This document shows, piece after piece, positions 44,284 to 51,773 of a DNA stretch of 64,000 bases (position 1 is its first letter; each line of letters opens with the position of its first letter). The DNA is taken from assembly GCF_003335585.1 (NCBI RefSeq), contig NZ_QBFD01000038.1, positions 94,244 to 158,243 of the forward strand, written 5' to 3'. Under the pieces are notes generated by a model. That model saw nothing but the letters and a program-made list of their open reading frames with translations, ran no database searches and was not told the DNA's origin. Both the position numbers and the translations under genes were made by a program. The stretch is from Sulfitobacter sp. DFL-14 (GTDB taxonomy: Bacteria; Pseudomonadota; Alphaproteobacteria; Rhodobacterales; Rhodobacteraceae).

Positions 44284-44876
44284 GGCGTTGGCTCCTTGAA
44301 AGATTGGTTTTTCAGATCCCGGACGATCGGCAACAGGGTTTCGCGCAAGATTGCCCGAGTGATCGGTCCGACATGGCGGTAGGCGATGGTGCCGTCAGAC
44401 GTGATGACATAGGTTTCGGGCACGCCGTAAACGCCCCATTCGATGCCAGCACGTCCGTCGATGTCGGCCCCGATGCGCGCGTAGGGATCGCCCAATTCGT
44501 CGAGCCAGGCGCGCGCCTGCTCGGGTGGGTCCTTGTAGTTGATCCCGTAGAGCGGCACCTCACCGGTGGCGCTCAGCTCCATGAACAGCGGGTGTTCGGC
44601 CCGACAGGGCACACACCACGAGGCAAAGACGTTCACCAGCGAGACATGGCCGATCAGGTCCTGCGTCGACAGACCGTCGTCACGGCCGAGCACCGGAGCA
44701 AGCGCAAACTCCGGCACAGGTTTGCCCAGAAGCGCCGATGGCAAGTCGTCGCCGCCCCTGAAAAGCCCCCAGCCGAACAAGACCATGAGGGCAAAAGCTA
44801 TCAGCGGCACCAGCACAAACCCGGAGATCCTGCGCCGCGCCACGGCTTCGTTTTTGCTGACGACCTCTTGCGTCAT
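44280..44876 (-). CDS. CcmG/DsbE-like thiol-disulfide protein
   Basis: A 198-residue membrane-anchored thioredoxin with N-terminal helix (FVLVPLIAFALMVLFGWGLF), active site NVFASWCVPCRAEHP, and the CcmG-specific GINYKDPPEQARAWL and GVYGVPETYVI. It would reduce apocytochrome c for haem attachment. Extra copy, here coupled to a cytochrome c gene by ATGA overlap on both sides. Confidence 0.92.
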   Translation of the reverse strand: MTQEVVSKNEAVARRRISGFVLVPLIAFALMVLFGWGLFRGGDDLPSALLGKPVPEFALAPVLGRDDGLSTQDLIGHVSLVNVFASWCVPCRAEHPLFMELSATGEVPLYGINYKDPPEQARAWLDELGDPYARIGADIDGRAGIEWGVYGVPETYVITSDGTIAYRHVGPITRAILRETLLPIVRDLKNQSFKEPTP

Positions 44877-45298
44877 GGCTGCACCTGCTCATCCGCAAGG
44901 GTACGGCTTTCCTGCGAAGCGCGGTTCCGATCGGGCCATGTGCTCTTGATGTAATCGATGATCGCCGTGATCTCATCGTCCGTCAGCGCCTCCCCGAAAC
45001 CGGGCATGTCGCTTTCATAGCCATTCCCGACAATCGCCGCCGTTCCGCGCTTCACGATGTCCAAAAGCACGCGGTCCGTATGGTGCCAGGTATGGCCTGA
45101 GGCGTCATGCGGCGGGGCAGGCAACCGGCCGTTCGGCAATCTGGAGCGCCAATCGGGCTGCCCCTCCAGGTTTGCGCCATGGCAACTGGCACAGTTCTCC
45201 TGATAGAGGCGCTCGCCCGCGTGCAAGTCGCTCTGCGCCGCAACGGGCAGGACCGTTGCAGCGAGCAAGAACGCGGAGACTCTAATGCCTGTTATCAC
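44873..45298 (-). CDS. Secreted c-type cytochrome (copy B)
   Basis: A 141-residue protein with signal (VSAFLLAATVLPVAA), haem motif CASCHGANLEGQPDWRS, His-rich PAPPHDASGHTWHH, and Met region YESDMPGFGEALTDDE. Paralogue of the cytochrome at 34130. It starts with GTG at 45298, preceded by AAAAAGGAGG, inside the end of the small membrane-protein gene. Each copy is linked to a multicopper oxidase operon. Confidence 0.88.
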   Translation of the reverse strand: MITGIRVSAFLLAATVLPVAAQSDLHAGERLYQENCASCHGANLEGQPDWRSRLPNGRLPAPPHDASGHTWHHTDRVLLDIVKRGTAAIVGNGYESDMPGFGEALTDDEITAIIDYIKSTWPDRNRASQESRTLADEQVQP

Positions 45299-45440
45299 TA
45301 CGCTTACGCCTCCTTTTTACGAGCCACATACAGAGGATGAAGAGCGCCAATAGCGACGACACAATGAGCAGGACGCAAAGCGCCCAAACCAATCCCATCG
45401 ACATCAGGCTGTCGCCGCTGCTGGCACCCTCATTACGCAT
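45282..45440 (-). CDS. Tiny membrane protein, second of a tandem pair
   Basis: A 52-residue frame with one helix, MSMGLVWALCVLLIVSSLLA, continuing LFILCMWLVKRRRKRS. It shares the MGLVW-(hydrophobic)-basic layout with the small protein just upstream (45453-45596), so the two are probably tandem duplicates. Starts at 45440, 45404 or 45398 are all possible, none with a clear ribosome site. It overlaps the GTG of the cytochrome gene by 17 nt, suggesting coupled translation. Confidence 0.6.
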   Translation of the reverse strand: MRNEGASSGDSLMSMGLVWALCVLLIVSSLLALFILCMWLVKRRRKRSDNRH

Positions 45441-45452
45441 CCCGGCGCATTT

Positions 45453-45596
45453 CTATTTTCCGCTGTCCGAGCGGATGTATTTGACCAAGGCGATTGCCGC
45501 GAGCACCAGCACCGCCACGATGAGTAACCAAACCAGTCCCATCGCGATCATCATGCCGCCACCCATCATTCCACCATCCATCATCATGCACTTCAT
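45453..45596 (-). CDS. Tiny Met-rich membrane protein
   Basis: A 47-residue protein: a Met/Gly-rich start (MKCMMMDGGMMGGGMM), one helix (GLVWLLIVAVLVLAAIALV) and a short basic tail (KYIRSDSGK). The ATG at 45596 is preceded by AAAGG. Met clusters suit Cu(I) binding on the outer face of the membrane. The layout recalls the SHOCT protein at 30574 without the SHOCT motif. Too short for most gene finders. Confidence 0.7.
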   Translation of the reverse strand: MKCMMMDGGMMGGGMMIAMGLVWLLIVAVLVLAAIALVKYIRSDSGK

Positions 45597-45653
45597 CCTT
45601 TGTTTTCCCTTGAAACCGGTCAGGCACGGGATCGCACCAGACCGCGCAATTGA

Positions 45654-46109
45654 TCATTCGACCGCATAGACGGTCGGGTTCACACCTTCTTCGACGGTGT
45701 AAATCTTGAACGGTTCCTGCTTTTCGCCGCCCATACCCGGCGATCCCAACGGCATGCCGGGAAGTGTCAGGCCGACAATGTCCGGGCGCTCATCAAGCAA
45801 CTTGTTGACGACATTGACCGGCACATGACCGCTGACGACGTAGTCTTCCAGAAAGGTCGTATGGCAGCCCTGAAAATCGTCAGGGATACCTGCATCACGG
45901 CTGATCTGAGCCAGATCGTGGGTCGGCTTCACCTCGACTGTGAAGCCATTCTCGCGCAGGTAGTCCGCATAGCTCTCGCAGCATCCGCATTGCGGGTTCT
46001 TGTAGAGCGTGGCCTCTTGCGCTGCGGCAGGCGCCGCATTCAGGCTCATTGCAAGTATAGCGGCAGCACCTGCGGTGCCAAGATTGGCAAGTCCAATTAG
46101 TTTCTTCAT
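45654..46109 (-). CDS. DUF411 metal-binding protein
   Basis: A 151-residue periplasmic protein: signal (AAAILAMSLNAAPAAAQ), DUF411 core KNPQCGCCESYADYLRENGF, then FQGCHTTFLEDYVVSGHVP and LTLPGMPLGSPGM. DUF411 proteins (related to CopG) bind copper through the CxCC, Cys and Met residues. ATG at 46109 follows AAGGAAAG; the longer frame from 46178 has no signal at its start. Follows the multicopper oxidase gene by 40 nt. Confidence 0.9.
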   Translation of the reverse strand: MKKLIGLANLGTAGAAAILAMSLNAAPAAAQEATLYKNPQCGCCESYADYLRENGFTVEVKPTHDLAQISRDAGIPDDFQGCHTTFLEDYVVSGHVPVNVVNKLLDERPDIVGLTLPGMPLGSPGMGGEKQEPFKIYTVEEGVNPTVYAVE

Positions 46110-46149
46110 CGGTTCTTTCCTTTCGTGGTGATCGTTACGTGAGATTGTT

Positions 46150-47589
46150 TCAGGTTTTGGTCGTGCCAGGATCGACACGTATGATGCCCATCATGCCGGC
46201 CGCCTGGTGCTCCAGGATGTGACAATGGAACATCCAGTCTCCCGGATTGTCCGCCACGAAGGCGATCTCGACCCGTTCCTCGGGCGCCATCAGGACGGTG
46301 TCCTGCCATTCGCGGTGCCGTGTCGGTTGCCCGTTCCGTGTGATCACACGGAACGAATGTCCATGAAAATGCATGGGGTGATGCCACGCGGTGCGATTGT
46401 CCATCTGCAGCACATGCGACGTGCCCTGCGGCAGGACCAGCAAGGGATCCATCATGTGCCCCGTTGCTGCTTTGCCGTTGATGAACCACATGTTGCCTTC
46501 GCGCATCTGCTCCATCATGGACCCCATGCCGCCGCCCATCATCATCTGCCCCATCATGCCGCCGTTGAAGACGATCTGATGCCGCGCAGCCGACGCCATA
46601 TCCGGTTCGGCCAGCGGGTTGGGCGGCAGGTCCATCGACCAATCCGGCACACTGTCCCGCAGCCTGTCAGGCCCGTAAGCGAGATCGACCAGACGGTATT
46701 CGAGGCCTTCGTAAAAGGCATCGGTGACGGTGAGGGCGTCGCCAGGCTTGCCGGTCATGTCGATCACCAGATCGACTCGCATGGCCGGGCCGACCACCAC
46801 GATGTCATCGTCTGGTACATGAGGTGACACGGGTTGACCGTCCAGAGCGACCACGACCGGCGCAAGACCACCGAAATTCAGCCCGAAGATCCGGGCATTC
46901 GCCGCGTTGATCAACCGCAGGCGGATGCGTTCTCCGGATCGCACGGAGATGCGTTCCGGCATCTGGCCGTTGATGGTCACGGAATTGCCTATGCGGCCGC
47001 CGTGCATGGCGTCGTGACGGCTTCCGAAGTCCCCGGCAATCTGTCCTTCTCGGGTCATGCGCCAGTCATCGAGCATCCAAGTCAGGTCGCGATCCACACG
47101 GATCGGGTCCGCCTCCTCGACGATCAGCGGCCCGTAAAGGCCACGGCCGACCTGTTCTGAACTGCGCTGGTGCGGGTGATACCAGAACGTACCTGCGTCC
47201 AGCGCATCGAATTCGTAGAGAAACTTGCCACCGACCGGGATCGGGTCCTGTGTCAGGAAAGGCACGCCGTCCATCGCATTGGGTGTGCGAATGCCATGCC
47301 AGTGGACCGTCGTCCCTTCATTTAGCCCGTTCTCGGCCAGAACCCGAATTCGGTCTCCCTGCCGCACCCGGATCTCGGGGCCGGGGAGGGATCCGTTGTA
47401 GCTCCAGACGTCGGTAGAGCCGTAGGGTGCCGGTCGCAGGGCGGCTCGTCCGGCCGCAGCGCGTAGCAAGAATGGGTCCTCTGTCGGACCTGCCATCGCT
47501 ACTCGTGCCGGTGACAGAGCGGATATGGCCGTGAAAGCGGCACCGGTGCACAGCACGTGCCGTCGTGAAATCAGTCTGTTGAGGGTCAT
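46150..47589 (-). CDS. Multicopper oxidase with Met-rich insert
   Basis: A 479-residue oxidase with Tat signal (NRLISRRHVLCTGAAFTA), and the copper sites HWHG, FWYHPHQ, HPMHFHGHSF and FHCHILEHQAAGMM. A Met-rich loop (GGMMGQMMMGGGMGSMMEQM) before the third cupredoxin domain resembles the CueO substrate loop for Cu(I). It is therefore the likelier cuprous oxidase of the two. ATG at 47589 is preceded by AAGGCAGAAG. Located 90 nt after the Cys-rich gene with a strong hairpin between. Confidence 0.93.
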   Translation of the reverse strand: MTLNRLISRRHVLCTGAAFTAISALSPARVAMAGPTEDPFLLRAAAGRAALRPAPYGSTDVWSYNGSLPGPEIRVRQGDRIRVLAENGLNEGTTVHWHGIRTPNAMDGVPFLTQDPIPVGGKFLYEFDALDAGTFWYHPHQRSSEQVGRGLYGPLIVEEADPIRVDRDLTWMLDDWRMTREGQIAGDFGSRHDAMHGGRIGNSVTINGQMPERISVRSGERIRLRLINAANARIFGLNFGGLAPVVVALDGQPVSPHVPDDDIVVVGPAMRVDLVIDMTGKPGDALTVTDAFYEGLEYRLVDLAYGPDRLRDSVPDWSMDLPPNPLAEPDMASAARHQIVFNGGMMGQMMMGGGMGSMMEQMREGNMWFINGKAATGHMMDPLLVLPQGTSHVLQMDNRTAWHHPMHFHGHSFRVITRNGQPTRHREWQDTVLMAPEERVEIAFVADNPGDWMFHCHILEHQAAGMMGIIRVDPGTTKT

Positions 47590-47648
47590 TACTTCTGCCT
47601 TGATCTGAAAGGGGCGCACTCAGCCAGCTTCGGCCAAGTCAACGGTCA

Positions 47649-47669
47649 GGCCCCGCAACAAGCGAGGCC
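47649..47669 (-). promoter_or_regulatory. Intercistronic hairpin before the multicopper oxidase
   Basis: Minus strand GGCCTCGC-TTGTT-GCGGGGCC, an eight-pair stem with one G-U pair, in the 90-nt gap between the Cys-rich gene and the oxidase. There is no T-run, so it is more likely an RNA-processing or attenuation element than a terminator. Confidence 0.4.
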
Positions 47670-47679
47670 GCTATAAGGT

Positions 47680-48033
47680 TCAGACAGGCAGCTTGGGAGG
47701 AAATGGATCAAGGGAGGGAACCGCGCCAATCGGGATCACAGGTCCCGCGACCGGGATGACAACACCGAAGGCCATCTCAAGCGTCATCGCTGACGTACGA
47801 GCTACGATACCTGCCGTACTTCCCGCGCCACAAGGGACTGTACACCCACCCTCGCAGGATATCCCATCAGCAAATCCGATCGGATCGCATCCGCCGCAAT
47901 GGTCGTCCCCGCTTTCGGCGCCCACCATCTGAGCCATTGCTGCCTCAGCCGCATTCGCTGCCGATACATCCGGCGCAACCACGGCACCGAAGCTCAATGC
48001 AAGAATCAAAATGAGGCGGAAAACGCAGATCAT
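47680..48033 (-). CDS. Cys-rich exported protein of unknown function
   Basis: A 117-residue protein: signal (MICVFRLILILALSFGAVVA), then a Cys/Gly cluster DDHCGGCDPIGF and CEGGCTVPCGAG, and a hydrophobic, Pro-rich C-terminus (VIPVAGPVIPIG). Five cysteines and a His suit metal binding. The ATG at 48033 follows AAGGATCGC; the in-frame TTG at 48048 lies on the promoter. First gene of the long copper operon. No named family recognised. Confidence 0.72.
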   Translation of the reverse strand: MICVFRLILILALSFGAVVAPDVSAANAAEAAMAQMVGAESGDDHCGGCDPIGFADGISCEGGCTVPCGAGSTAGIVARTSAMTLEMAFGVVIPVAGPVIPIGAVPSLDPFPPKLPV

Positions 48034-48039
48034 GCGATC

Positions 48040-48070
48040 CTTATGCAAGCTTCCAGTAGGGGGAGGTCAA
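48040..48070 (-). promoter_or_regulatory. CueR-type operator/promoter of the oxidase-cytochrome operon
   Basis: Minus strand -35 TTGACC (48070-48065), 19-bp spacer with half-site CTGGAAG and a weaker left arm (CCTCCCCC), -10 CATAAG (48045-48040). The expected transcription start falls at about 48033, on the ATG of the first gene. Confidence 0.8.
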
Positions 48071-48244
48071 GAAGTATCCTGTAACATAGGCGTGACATTG
48101 CCACGCGGGTACTGACTGATTAGCCAACGGATGCCCGAGGTTGGTTTCAGGGGAAAATCTGAGGCGAGACTGCGGACTCATCCAAGGTCTGTTTCGGAGC
48201 CAGGCAACCACCCGCATCTTTTCATGCGGGTGGCTGCCCTTATG

Positions 48245-48868
48245 TCAACTTGCGTCTTTGAATTCGGTGTATTCGCCGCGCACCTGGACAGTCACGGTTG
48301 CGGGCTGGCTGTCCCGATTCCGCCAGAACCATCCGTGTTCGCCGTCGAATGCCGCGATGATCTCGCCCTCGTCGCCCGTCGAACCGCGGCCCTTTTCATA
48401 GGTCACCGAATTGCCGCCACCGTGGCCGTGCATGTCAAAATTCACCCGACCGCCATCGACCAGCATTCGGTATTCCACCGTCTGGCCCTCTTCCATGACC
48501 AGCTTCCACTCGGCACTGTCGCCGGGTGCAAGCGTAAAGGTGGTTTCGTCACGCCAGATTTCGGCCTCCTGTGCATATGCCGTGCCGACAAAAAGTCCAA
48601 AGATATCGTTCATAAGGCTCGACTGCTCTTCGGCTTCGATCTCCAACAGCCTGTCGGCTTCGGCCTCCTCCGCAAGCTGGGCTTTGATCTCACCCATCTC
48701 GCTCAGCCCGAGAACCCCGCCGATCCCGGTCGGGTCGATGTTGTATTCGGCAGGCAGCACGACGGTCACAAGGATCGCAACGGCGCTGGCCGCCGCAATG
48801 GCAGTGGAACGGATAAGCTGCGCGGAGCTGGGAAGCTCATCAAGGCTCGGTTTTTTTGCGTTAAACAT
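48245..48868 (-). CDS. Transmembrane anchor protein of the HupE-linked type
   Basis: A 207-residue protein with one N-terminal helix (STAIAAASAVAILVTVVLPAE), an acidic coiled stretch (EIKAQLAEEAEADRLLEIEAEE), and a C-terminal beta domain (FTLAPGDSAEWKLVMEEGQ; NFDMHGHGGGNSVTY; DGEHGWFWRN). The MHGHGG and WFWRN motifs suggest a metal-binding exterior domain. I know this type only as a conserved partner of HupE/UreJ-like permeases. It follows that gene by 17 nt. Confidence 0.75.
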   Translation of the reverse strand: MFNAKKPSLDELPSSAQLIRSTAIAAASAVAILVTVVLPAEYNIDPTGIGGVLGLSEMGEIKAQLAEEAEADRLLEIEAEEQSSLMNDIFGLFVGTAYAQEAEIWRDETTFTLAPGDSAEWKLVMEEGQTVEYRMLVDGGRVNFDMHGHGGGNSVTYEKGRGSTGDEGEIIAAFDGEHGWFWRNRDSQPATVTVQVRGEYTEFKDAS

Positions 48869-48885
48869 TTTGGTCTCCTAAATTC

Positions 48886-49614
48886 TCAGGTGGCTACGAA
48901 GTAGCCGGTGATTTGCAGGCCCATGAGGATGAATCCCATGGACATCATGACGACGTTGGCGGTGTAGGCTTGGCGGAAGAAGCTTGGGGATTTCCGCCAG
49001 AAGCCCATGACGATGAGGATCACGGCAAGCGCCATGATCTGGCCAAGCTCGACGCCCACGTTGAACGCCAGAAGATTGGCCAGTAGGCCCTCTGACGCGA
49101 TCTCGTAGTCTAGGATCTTCGTGGCCAGGCCCGTGCCGTGGAAGAAGCCGAAGATCAGCGTTGCGGCCTTGGTGTTCGGCTGGAACCCAAACCAGCGCTG
49201 ATACGCCCCGAGATTATCGAGCGCCTTGTAGACGACCGAGAGGCCGATGATCGCGTCGATGATGTAGGCGTTGATGCCCCAGCCGAACCAGACGCCCGCG
49301 AGCATGGTGGTCGAGTGCCCAAGGGCGAAGAGGCTGACATAGATGCCGACATCCTTCATCTTGTAGAGGAAGAAGACGACGCCCAGCAGGAACAGGATGT
49401 GGTCGTATCCCGTCACCATGTGTTTGGCGCCGAGATACATGAAGGGAATGATGTTGATCCCCCAGATTTCCTGGATGTAGCCTGCGTCACCTTCGGTGAC
49501 ATTATGGGCCAACGCGTGGCCTGCACTCAGAACGAGTGCCGACAGCGCGATTAAGGACAGGATCACGATCCGGCCTAGGCCGGGATCGGTCCAGCCCCGA
49601 TGGACTGCAGTCAT
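48886..49614 (-). CDS. HupE/UreJ-family metal permease
   Basis: A 242-residue protein with six or seven helices and the family motifs HMVTGYDHILFLLGVVFF, FALGHSTTM and FGFFHGTGLATKI, whose His and Asp residues bind nickel or cobalt in related permeases. An N-terminal signal (LSALVLSAGHALA) precedes it. Middle gene of the minus-strand operon running from the RcnR-type operator at 50087. Confidence 0.86.
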   Translation of the reverse strand: MTAVHRGWTDPGLGRIVILSLIALSALVLSAGHALAHNVTEGDAGYIQEIWGINIIPFMYLGAKHMVTGYDHILFLLGVVFFLYKMKDVGIYVSLFALGHSTTMLAGVWFGWGINAYIIDAIIGLSVVYKALDNLGAYQRWFGFQPNTKAATLIFGFFHGTGLATKILDYEIASEGLLANLLAFNVGVELGQIMALAVILIVMGFWRKSPSFFRQAYTANVVMMSMGFILMGLQITGYFVAT

Positions 49615-49674
49615 GGATTAAACTCCGTAGTGTGTTTTATGATCGCGTGGAACGCGCCAACGGCGCGAGGTCGA

Positions 49675-50031
49675 TCAAGCGCGCGGAGGTCGTTCTATCA
49701 GGTATACCCGCAGAGGGTTTGACGTGGCTGAACCCAGCCGCCACGCGGTCCTGTAGATTTCCACGGGATGCGGCGACAGATCGGGACCAGGCACGACCGC
49801 CTGACTGTGATCGTGGTCAACGCTGTCGTGGCTGTGTCCGTGCATGGCCCAGGCCAAATCTTCTTCCAGACCATGCGAGTGCCCGTGCTCGGCGATCATC
49901 TTCGCGTGCTCCTGAAGCACGTCGAGGATTGCAGGCGCATGCGAACTTGTAGGCACTACCGACCAGACGAGCACGGCCGCGCAGAGAAGCGTCGCAAGCG
50001 CGGCCTTTCCGATAGTCCGTAGGGTTGTCAT
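49675..50031 (-). CDS. His-rich exported small protein
   Basis: A 118-residue protein with signal (LATLLCAAVLVWSVVPTSSHA) and a His-rich middle (EHGHSHGLEEDLAWAMHGHS, HDSVDHDHSQ). The start at 50031 is the best fit; an ATG at 50079 would add a short Cys-bearing stretch. His clusters favour nickel, cobalt or zinc. First gene on the left side of the shared operator region. No family recognised. Confidence 0.72.
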   Translation of the reverse strand: MTTLRTIGKAALATLLCAAVLVWSVVPTSSHAPAILDVLQEHAKMIAEHGHSHGLEEDLAWAMHGHSHDSVDHDHSQAVVPGPDLSPHPVEIYRTAWRLGSATSNPLRVYLIERPPRA

Positions 50032-50086
50032 CCGCTCTGCCTGCCCGCTCGTCTCTTGTGTGGCGCATCGCAGCACCATCTTGTTG

Positions 50087-50105
50087 TATCCTCTGGGAGA
50101 GGATA
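50087..50105. promoter_or_regulatory. RcnR/CsoR-type operator between divergent units
   Basis: TATCCTCTGGGAGAGGATA is a perfect palindrome with 8-bp arms around GGG, 11 nt before the repressor ATG. A G/C tract inside an AT-flanked inverted repeat is what CsoR/RcnR-family repressors bind. It can control both the repressor-exporter genes and the HupE operon. Confidence 0.7.
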
Positions 50106-50115
50106 AGTCGTTTTT

Positions 50116-50376
50116 ATGACAACTCACCCTGTCCATGCAACCCATCCCGCCCTCGTCGCCCGGCTGAAACGCGCTGACGGCCACCTGCGCGCGGTGATCG
50201 AGATGATCGAGGCGGGCAAGCCGTGCCTTGAGATCGCACAACAGATGCAGGCGGTCGAAAAGGCGATCACAAATGCCAAGCGGGCGCTGATCCACGACCA
50301 TATGGACCATTGTCTGGACACTGAAGGCTCTGAAACAGATCGCGCCGAGTTGCGGACGATCTCCCGCTATCTCTGA
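50116..50376 (+). CDS. RcnR/FrmR-like metal-sensing repressor
   Basis: An 86-residue all-helical protein of the CsoR/RcnR/FrmR family: HPALVARLKRADGHLRAVIE, the conserved Cys in GKPCLEIAQQMQAVEKA, and the His-rich helix LIHDHMDHCL. N-terminal His residues (THPVHATHP) are typical of nickel/cobalt-sensing RcnR. It probably releases the palindrome at 50087-50105 on metal binding. The exporter gene follows 8 nt later. Confidence 0.88.
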   Translation: MTTHPVHATHPALVARLKRADGHLRAVIEMIEAGKPCLEIAQQMQAVEKAITNAKRALIHDHMDHCLDTEGSETDRAELRTISRYL

Positions 50377-50384
50377 GGCCTGCC

Positions 50385-51704
50385 ATGCTCGACATCCTCT
50401 CCGACCGCACCTACCGCCATCTGTTTCTGGCGCAGGTCGTGGCACTTCTGGGAACCGGGCTGGCAACGGTCGCCCTCGGTCTGCTTGCCTTCGATCTTGC
50501 GGGCGACGGGGCGGCACTGGTGCTCGGCACGGTCTTTACCATCAAGATGGTGGCCTATGTGGGCATCGCGCCCGTTGCCGGGGCGTTCGCCGACCGCGTG
50601 CCGCGCCGCGCGTTTCTGGTGACGCTCGATCTGGTGCGCGCCGGTGTGGCACTGGCCCTGCCCTTCGTGACCGAAGTCTGGCAGGTCTATGTACTGATCT
50701 TCCTGCTGCAATCGGCCTCCGCCGCCTTCACGCCGACCTTTCAGGCGACGATCCCGGACGTTTTGCCGGAAGAGACGCGCTATACTCGCGCATTGTCTTT
50801 ATCGCGGCTGGCCTACGATCTGGAAAACATTGTCAGTCCGACACTGGCCGCTCTTCTGCTCGCGGTGATGTCCTACAATTCGCTTTTCATAGGAACGGTC
50901 GTAGGTTTTACCGCCTCTGCCTTCCTGGTTGTTTCGGTGCTTCTGCCCAACCCGAAAGCATCGGAGCCGCGCGGCATCTATGATCGGACGACACGCGGCA
51001 TCCGCATATATCTGGCCACGCCCCGCCTGCGCGGCCTTCTGGGGCTGAACCTCGCGGCAGCGGCGGCAGGGGCGATGGTCCTGGTCAATACCGTCGTTCT
51101 GGTGCGCGGCTCGCTCGGCCTGTCGGAAAGCGCGCTGGCTTGGACAATGTTCGCTTTCGGCGCAGGTTCCATGACGGCCGCGCTGGTCCTCCCGCGCCTT
51201 CTGGATGCGCTGCCCGACCGGCCCGTGATGTTCGGCGGCGCCGCGCTTATGGTGGCGACATTGCTGGGGCTGGCGGTGACGGTCCTGACCGCCGGTCTTG
51301 GCTGGTCCATCCTTCTGGGGGCGTGGCTGCTGGTGGGGCTTGGATATTCCGCCGTTCTCACCCCGTCCGGCCGGTTGCTTCGCCGATCCGCTCATGCCGG
51401 GGACCGACCCGCGCTGTTTGCGGCGCAATTCGCGCTTTCACATGCCTGCTGGCTGGTGACATACCCGCTCTCGGGCTGGCTGATGACCGTCTTCGGGACT
51501 GTTCCGGCATTAGTCATACTGGCCGCCTTGGCAGTCGTCGGGATTGCGATGGCGATGCGGCTCTGGCCTGCAGGCGAGTCTGACAGCGTGGAGCATACGC
51601 ATGACAACCTGCCGCTTGATCACCCCCATCTTCAGGGGCATCGGCAGCATTCCCACGCGCTTGTCATTGATGACGCGCATCCTCGGTGGGGGTCGCAGTT
51701 CTGA
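50385..51704 (+). CDS. NreB-like MFS metal exporter with His-rich tail
   Basis: A 439-residue MFS transporter with 12 helices (motif A-like GAFADRVPRRAFL) and a C-terminal cytoplasmic tail rich in His (EHTHDNLPLDHPHLQGHRQH, SHALVIDDAHPRW). NreB nickel exporters have this MFS plus His-tail layout. Together with the RcnR-type repressor this is most likely a nickel/cobalt efflux unit. Substrate inferred. Confidence 0.84.
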   Translation: MLDILSDRTYRHLFLAQVVALLGTGLATVALGLLAFDLAGDGAALVLGTVFTIKMVAYVGIAPVAGAFADRVPRRAFLVTLDLVRAGVALALPFVTEVWQVYVLIFLLQSASAAFTPTFQATIPDVLPEETRYTRALSLSRLAYDLENIVSPTLAALLLAVMSYNSLFIGTVVGFTASAFLVVSVLLPNPKASEPRGIYDRTTRGIRIYLATPRLRGLLGLNLAAAAAGAMVLVNTVVLVRGSLGLSESALAWTMFAFGAGSMTAALVLPRLLDALPDRPVMFGGAALMVATLLGLAVTVLTAGLGWSILLGAWLLVGLGYSAVLTPSGRLLRRSAHAGDRPALFAAQFALSHACWLVTYPLSGWLMTVFGTVPALVILAALAVVGIAMAMRLWPAGESDSVEHTHDNLPLDHPHLQGHRQHSHALVIDDAHPRWGSQF

Positions 51705-51773
51705 GCTGGTTGGCTCAGAAGATCGGTTTGCCGTCTGAGGGTGTGCTACAGTGTTGTCGAACAACCCTTATGA

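Noticed and set aside
46130..46140. CGTAACG upstream of the DUF411 gene
   Set aside because: Right -35 wording but no -10 CGTC at 14-16 nt, and it lies in the gap of an operon already served by a CueR promoter.
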